From NCBI GenBank assembly GCA_021779665.1, contig JAJYAG010000008.1, forward strand, positions 1-64,000: a DNA stretch of 64,000 nucleotides, given 5' to 3'. The notes beneath the pieces are model-generated. The model was given only the letters and a program-made list of their open reading frames with translations, did not search any database and had not been told where the DNA came from. Every line of letters starts with the position of its first letter. The first letter of the stretch is position 1. Of the stretch, positions 60,296 to 64,000 are shown one piece after another. The stretch comes from Bacteroidota bacterium (GTDB taxonomy: Bacteria > Bacteroidota > Bacteroidia > Bacteroidales > JAAUTT01). The position numbers were made by a program, and so were the translations under genes.

Positions 60296-62302
60296 TTACT
60301 CTAATTTAATTTCTATTAAACTACTGGGTTCTTCTTCTCCAATTTTCTGAACTTCCTTAAACGCATCAGGATACTTTAGCTGCACGAAAAACAGGTAACG
60401 GTGAAGGGTAGTAATAATATTTCCGGTATTCTCGTTAGGGTTTAGGCGCAGACTTGCCAGGATGGCATATTTTACTTTCGATTTTTTCAAAAGGTCGTAT
60501 AAGTGGTCTGGCTGCACAATGCTGATATCAGCACCAGCTTTAAGTTTGTTGCGGATCCAGGCCTCTGCATCCGGTTCTTCTTTTACTAGCCCTTTTATAC
60601 CCGGGTCATTTCGCATCTCATTGAGCTTTGCAGCAGGTAATTTATAAATGCCAATAAAATTGCTGTCATCAACAATAGTATCTGTAAATGCAAATTCACC
60701 CGAAACTATTCCCTGGAGGTACTGACGGTATTTTAAATCGGGGCGTTGTTCCGACTGAGCCATAGTTTTTATATGAAATAGCGAATATACGGCTGTATCT
60801 TTAGGCGTCTTTTTGAAAATTGAATCGATATCTGTAACCGGAACTTTCGGGATACCATAGAATTTTCGTTCGCCGTAAATGAAAGAAATCTCCGGTTTAC
60901 GGCAAGCAATCATAAAATCTGGAGGTACATTCTTAGCAGACCACTGACTCATTAATATGTAGTTCTGCCAATCGGGGGTAAAGCCATAAAGGAGGTTTCC
61001 ATCGAGGTTCCGCGAAAGCACCTGTCGTTGAACTTTAACATAATCGGATGTTGTTTTGAACGATGATATAAAAATGATTATGGCAAAGAGGGGAACCAAT
61101 AACTGTAAGCTTTTAAACTGCTCGGATTTAAAGAAATAGTAAAGCGCCGTAAAAAACAGTAAAAGCATGAAAGGAAAACAGATAATGATCATACGCCATT
61201 GATCCCAGTGTTTCTGAAGGGAAACAAAGGTTATAAAGAGAAGGCTGGCCGTGTAAATAGCAGTAAAAAGTAAGACTTTATTTCGTTTGAAAACTAAGTA
61301 AAGAGCCAGTAAGAATACTGCAATTGTAATAACAGTAAGAAAAGGCAGAATGTCGGTGGCAGCATCGCTTCGAAGTCCAATAAATTTATAAAAGTGTTTG
61401 GAAAGGTATAAATTGCTGTTGTCCAGAATTCTTTGCAACATACCCCAGAAATCTTCCTTGCCCATACTGGGATTGTAAAAATCCTTGTACATGAGCATGC
61501 TCCCTTGTTTGCTAAACTGAATTTCGTTGGCATCCCAAATAACTCTTTTTAATATTTCCCAGGGAATCATAAAAATGAGGAAGGATACGATACTGTATAA
61601 TATGTTCTTCCACCGGGCTGTTATTATGAGATAACCTATTAGTGCTCCCAGCGAGGCGTAGGCAACGTTTTTTGTAAGACACATCAGAAAGAGTAAACCT
61701 CCTGTTATAATATAATCTTTGTTAGACGGGTTATAACCTTCGGTGGCAAAGACCCTGAAAGCATAATACAGAAATATAGCCTGCAGCATCAGGAAAAACG
61801 CTTCGCTATAAGTTTGACTGCCAAAATAAAGTAAGTAATAATTGTAAGAAATAATTACGAAAGTAAGCACAAGTAAAGTTGCAGGAATGCGGTTCCTGAA
61901 AGCTTTATAAAAGTATATTGCAGCTATAATAATTGAAATGGTCGAAATAAATTTAAGCAGTGGCAGGTTGATTCCGAACAATCCAATAAAGGGGCTTAGC
62001 AGAATTGGATAAAGAGGACCCTGGTAGGATGGATATTCAAATGATTTTATGAAATCGAAAGAGCGTAATATATAAGCGGAATCATCACCTCCTGTACCTA
62101 CTTTTACTTCGAAAAGCAATAAAGTGAATAAAACGGTAAAACTTACGCCAAGCCAGAAAAAGAATCTCATCCTTTTTGAAAAGAAGCTATCCAGATGGTC
62201 TAACAAATCCTTTTTGGCGAATGCAGGCTTTGGTGCTGACTTATCCTTAGCCGAGGGAGGTCGGTTTGGCGCAGGATTATTCGGGACCTTTTTTGAGTTC
62301 AT
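60296..62302 (-). CDS. GT39/ArnT-like polytopic membrane glycosyltransferase
   Basis: A 668-residue membrane protein. A Pro/Lys-rich cytoplasmic tail (about 1-40) and helix 1 are followed by VKVGTGGDDSAYILRSF, with the acidic periplasmic loop that binds lipid-linked sugar, then about 11-12 helices and a periplasmic C-terminal domain (about 430-668). It fits PMT/ArnT-like (GT39/GT83) enzymes that transfer a sugar from an undecaprenyl carrier to lipid A or to protein. The GT2-methyltransferase downstream could make that carrier-linked donor. Substrate unknown. Confidence 0.8.
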   Translation of the reverse strand: MNSKKVPNNPAPNRPPSAKDKSAPKPAFAKKDLLDHLDSFFSKRMRFFFWLGVSFTVLFTLLLFEVKVGTGGDDSAYILRSFDFIKSFEYPSYQGPLYPILLSPFIGLFGINLPLLKFISTISIIIAAIYFYKAFRNRIPATLLVLTFVIISYNYYLLYFGSQTYSEAFFLMLQAIFLYYAFRVFATEGYNPSNKDYIITGGLLFLMCLTKNVAYASLGALIGYLIITARWKNILYSIVSFLIFMIPWEILKRVIWDANEIQFSKQGSMLMYKDFYNPSMGKEDFWGMLQRILDNSNLYLSKHFYKFIGLRSDAATDILPFLTVITIAVFLLALYLVFKRNKVLLFTAIYTASLLFITFVSLQKHWDQWRMIIICFPFMLLLFFTALYYFFKSEQFKSLQLLVPLFAIIIFISSFKTTSDYVKVQRQVLSRNLDGNLLYGFTPDWQNYILMSQWSAKNVPPDFMIACRKPEISFIYGERKFYGIPKVPVTDIDSIFKKTPKDTAVYSLFHIKTMAQSEQRPDLKYRQYLQGIVSGEFAFTDTIVDDSNFIGIYKLPAAKLNEMRNDPGIKGLVKEEPDAEAWIRNKLKAGADISIVQPDHLYDLLKKSKVKYAILASLRLNPNENTGNIITTLHRYLFFVQLKYPDAFKEVQKIGEEEPSSLIEIKLE

Positions 62303-62324
62303 GGCTGATTTTATGTATAAAGGG

Positions 62325-62332
62325 CAAATATA
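62325..62332 (-). promoter_or_regulatory. -7 promoter box of the membrane glycosyltransferase gene
   Basis: TATATTTG on the minus strand, 22 bases before ATG 62302. The -33 element is unclear. Confidence 0.5.
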
Positions 62333-62386
62333 TAGAATATTTATTCCGCTTCATAAATAAGAATGTTGAACAGTTGGTGAAATAAA

Positions 62387-62415
62387 AAAGCCAGACCTGA
62401 AAAAGATCTGGCTTT
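62387..62415 (-). terminator. Rho-independent terminator after the LVIVD/DUF4114 gene
   Basis: On the minus strand AAAGCCAGATC pairs with GGTCTGGCTTT (11 pairs, one G-U) and is followed by a T-run. It lies 20 bases after the stop of the gene at 62435. Confidence 0.8.
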
Positions 62416-62434
62416 AGTGGTTGAATTTATGTTT

Positions 62435-64000
62435 TTATTTTACGGGAATATTCGTTACATCAAACGCTGTGTTCGCAGTGGCATGATTCGGATCCTTGTT
62501 GTCGGAAATTACAAAAATAATATCTTCAAAATCTTTATCGTTATACGATACCGGATCATCATAATCAATGTCTTCAAAGGTCATAACAAGGTCGTTACAG
62601 GTTTTTTCAATAAATAATGTATGCTGCTGGTGTTTACTTAAATTGAACTGAAAGTCGGTGTAATGGGTGTAATAACCGTCTGTAACTTTTCCGTTATTCC
62701 AACCCTGGGCTATCAGGTAAAATCCAATAACCGTATTTGTTGGAAATTTTCCTGTACCAATCTGAATCATATCTCCGGTTTTTAAACCACCACCTTCATT
62801 CACCTGTGAAACGTTGGGGAACAAGATATGCTTTTGCAAATCGGCAACACTTTTTGGAGGGTTTGCCAAGTCGTAGGTATAATAGCCTAATGAGTTTTTC
62901 CATCCTGCGCCTTCATCAACAAATGTAATATAAACTTCGGATTCTTTTTTCAGTATTACATTTTTTGAAAGATCAGGTTTAAATAACTCCGGATATTTAA
63001 GATAATTGTTTACGCCTGCTTCAAAAATAGTCTGAATTTTACTGTATAAAGTTGCACATGGCTTTGTAGGGATAATATCATCGGGAACTCCTTCATCGAT
63101 ACTTATGGAGAGAATTTTCAACCCTCCAAGTCCTGTTGCTACAAAGATGACGCTGTCCTTGGATTCAACAAAGTTGGCCGACTCAAAGTCGCCGAAGCGT
63201 ATCGTCCCAAGTAAAAATATACTATCGTTGTGATTGTTAACAATTCCACCAATATACAACCCTGCTTCACCATTGGCTAAAAGAACCAAGTCTCCGTTAA
63301 GTGAAACGCTGTTTGTGACAAAGTCTTCATCTTTCATGCCTTCGGGTGTTGCCGGACGAAGTATATGCTGCTTCAGTGTTCCGTCTGTATTGAATACTTT
63401 CAGTCCGCCATCGTTTAAAGCCGAAAAGATATACTTATCGTTGGCTGCAATCTCTGATTTAGATTCGGGAATGGTTGCTCCACCAGGAGCGTAACTGGTT
63501 ACCAACGATGGGGTATTTCTGTTGAATACAGATACTTTTCCCGGTTGTCCGCTTAAAACAAAGGCCTTGGTAGAATTTACATCTACCGAGCGGGCGTCAT
63601 AAATCTTAGCAGAAAATAAAGAGTCGAATTTGTGATTGTAAATTTTAAGATATCCATCAGAACCGCTTGTTGTATAAATTCCTTCAGGAAGAACTCTGAC
63701 GTCAGTACCTGCATAAGAATCAAGATTAAGGATGGTATCGACCTTGCTGATTTGTTTTTTGTTATTGAGTGATAGTACCTGTAACATGGCAGGTCTGCGC
63801 AGTTTGGCCTCTGGCATACTTTCAATGTCCTGAGCGCCTACTATGTAGAGCTTATTATTGTAATAGTCGATTGAGCTTACATCGGCCTTGGCGAAAATAG
63901 CCTGCCAAACAATCTTGGGATTGCTGATGTCAGTAACATCAAAAACTTCCAGGCCGCCAAGATACATGTCACCTTTTGTGTTGTAGGTTACAAATGCATA
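62435..64000 (-). CDS. LVIVD-repeat protein with C-terminal DUF4114 domain (5' end beyond window)
   Basis: The reading frame stays open to the window edge (before MYLGGLEVF it reads YAFVTYNTKGD), so the N-terminus is missing. At least 521 residues remain. The first part is a propeller-like series of LVIVD-type repeats: GGLEVFDVTDISNPKIVW, KLYIVGAQD, IYTTSGSDGYLKIYN, YIFSALNDGGLKVFNTDG and LVLLANGEAGLYIGG. After a linker with PTKPCATLYSKIQTIFEAG comes a DUF4114 domain: EVYITFVDEGAGWKNSLGYY, TVIGFYLIAQGWNNG and the ending MTFEDIDYDDPVSYNDKDFE. The protein is probably exported and surface attached. Function unknown. Confidence 0.85.
   Translation of the reverse strand, partial: YAFVTYNTKGDMYLGGLEVFDVTDISNPKIVWQAIFAKADVSSIDYYNNKLYIVGAQDIESMPEAKLRRPAMLQVLSLNNKKQISKVDTILNLDSYAGTDVRVLPEGIYTTSGSDGYLKIYNHKFDSLFSAKIYDARSVDVNSTKAFVLSGQPGKVSVFNRNTPSLVTSYAPGGATIPESKSEIAANDKYIFSALNDGGLKVFNTDGTLKQHILRPATPEGMKDEDFVTNSVSLNGDLVLLANGEAGLYIGGIVNNHNDSIFLLGTIRFGDFESANFVESKDSVIFVATGLGGLKILSISIDEGVPDDIIPTKPCATLYSKIQTIFEAGVNNYLKYPELFKPDLSKNVILKKESEVYITFVDEGAGWKNSLGYYTYDLANPPKSVADLQKHILFPNVSQVNEGGGLKTGDMIQIGTGKFPTNTVIGFYLIAQGWNNGKVTDGYYTHYTDFQFNLSKHQQHTLFIEKTCNDLVMTFEDIDYDDPVSYNDKDFEDIIFVISDNKDPNHATANTAFDVTNIPVK

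Overview
The window comes from a member of the Bacteroidota. It has two SusC/SusD pairs, an ECF sigma/FecR pair feeding a SusC that carries an STN domain, proteins with type IX secretion (T9SS) C-terminal sorting domains, DUF3823 and FISUMP proteins, and Bacteroidota-type -7 boxes (TAnnTTTG) close to many start codons. A free-living or gut/sediment plant-polysaccharide degrader is a reasonable guess. Genus cannot be set from the sequence alone.

Layout. 1-3.1 kb: a uronate module on the minus strand (truncated hexuronate-type MFS transporter, KdgF cupin, FadR-type GntR regulator with three matching operators, LacI regulator). 3.3-9.1 kb: a structured repeat, then a plus-strand run of solute-binding lipoprotein, GH30-like hydrolase, amidohydrolase, GntP-type permease and exported VOC protein. 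9.2-18.8 kb: polysaccharide utilization locus (PUL) 1 (ECF sigma, FecR anti-sigma, STN-SusC, SusD, unknown lipoprotein, GH43-CBM6). 18.9-23.7 kb: CPBP membrane protease, frameshifted transaldolase, GntR regulator with TGTATACA operators, split transketolase. 23.8-32.8 kb: PUL 2 (SusC, SusD, DUF3823, two clan GH-A hydrolases, a racemase-like protein). 32.8-38.3 kb: AlkB-like and DUF488 proteins, then an ECF sigma/membrane protein/DUF4097/three-paralogue outer-membrane operon. 38.3-43.4 kb and 52.8-54.9 kb: two copies of a surface-protein cassette (T9SS protein followed by a large fibre-like protein). 43.6-50.7 kb: RtcB, a lamin-tail lipoprotein, a toxin-antitoxin pair, MocR regulator, DHCW cupin, a MITE, branched-chain aminotransferase, methyltransferase. 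50.7-52.6 kb: a repeat protein fused to an apparently catalytically dead GH16 domain. 55.2-64 kb: atpDC, alpha/beta hydrolase, heptosyltransferase, a methyltransferase-GT2 fusion, a GT39-like membrane enzyme and an LVIVD/DUF4114 protein cut by the window end.

How the genes work together. The left half reads as carbohydrate capture (SusCD), extracellular cleavage (GH30, GH43, GH-A enzymes), uptake (MFS, GntP) and pentose-phosphate interconversion (transaldolase, transketolase). Local regulators appear to act on visible operators. The right half is cell envelope and housekeeping.

Most notable items: a clean 228-bp MITE with 27-bp inverted ends and 8-bp target duplication; a five-repeat protein fused to a GH16 domain whose two catalytic glutamates are Gln and Lys; two intergenic hairpins with conserved loops but covarying stems; a duplicated T9SS/fibre cassette; and three probable single-base homopolymer insertions that break or displace reading frames.
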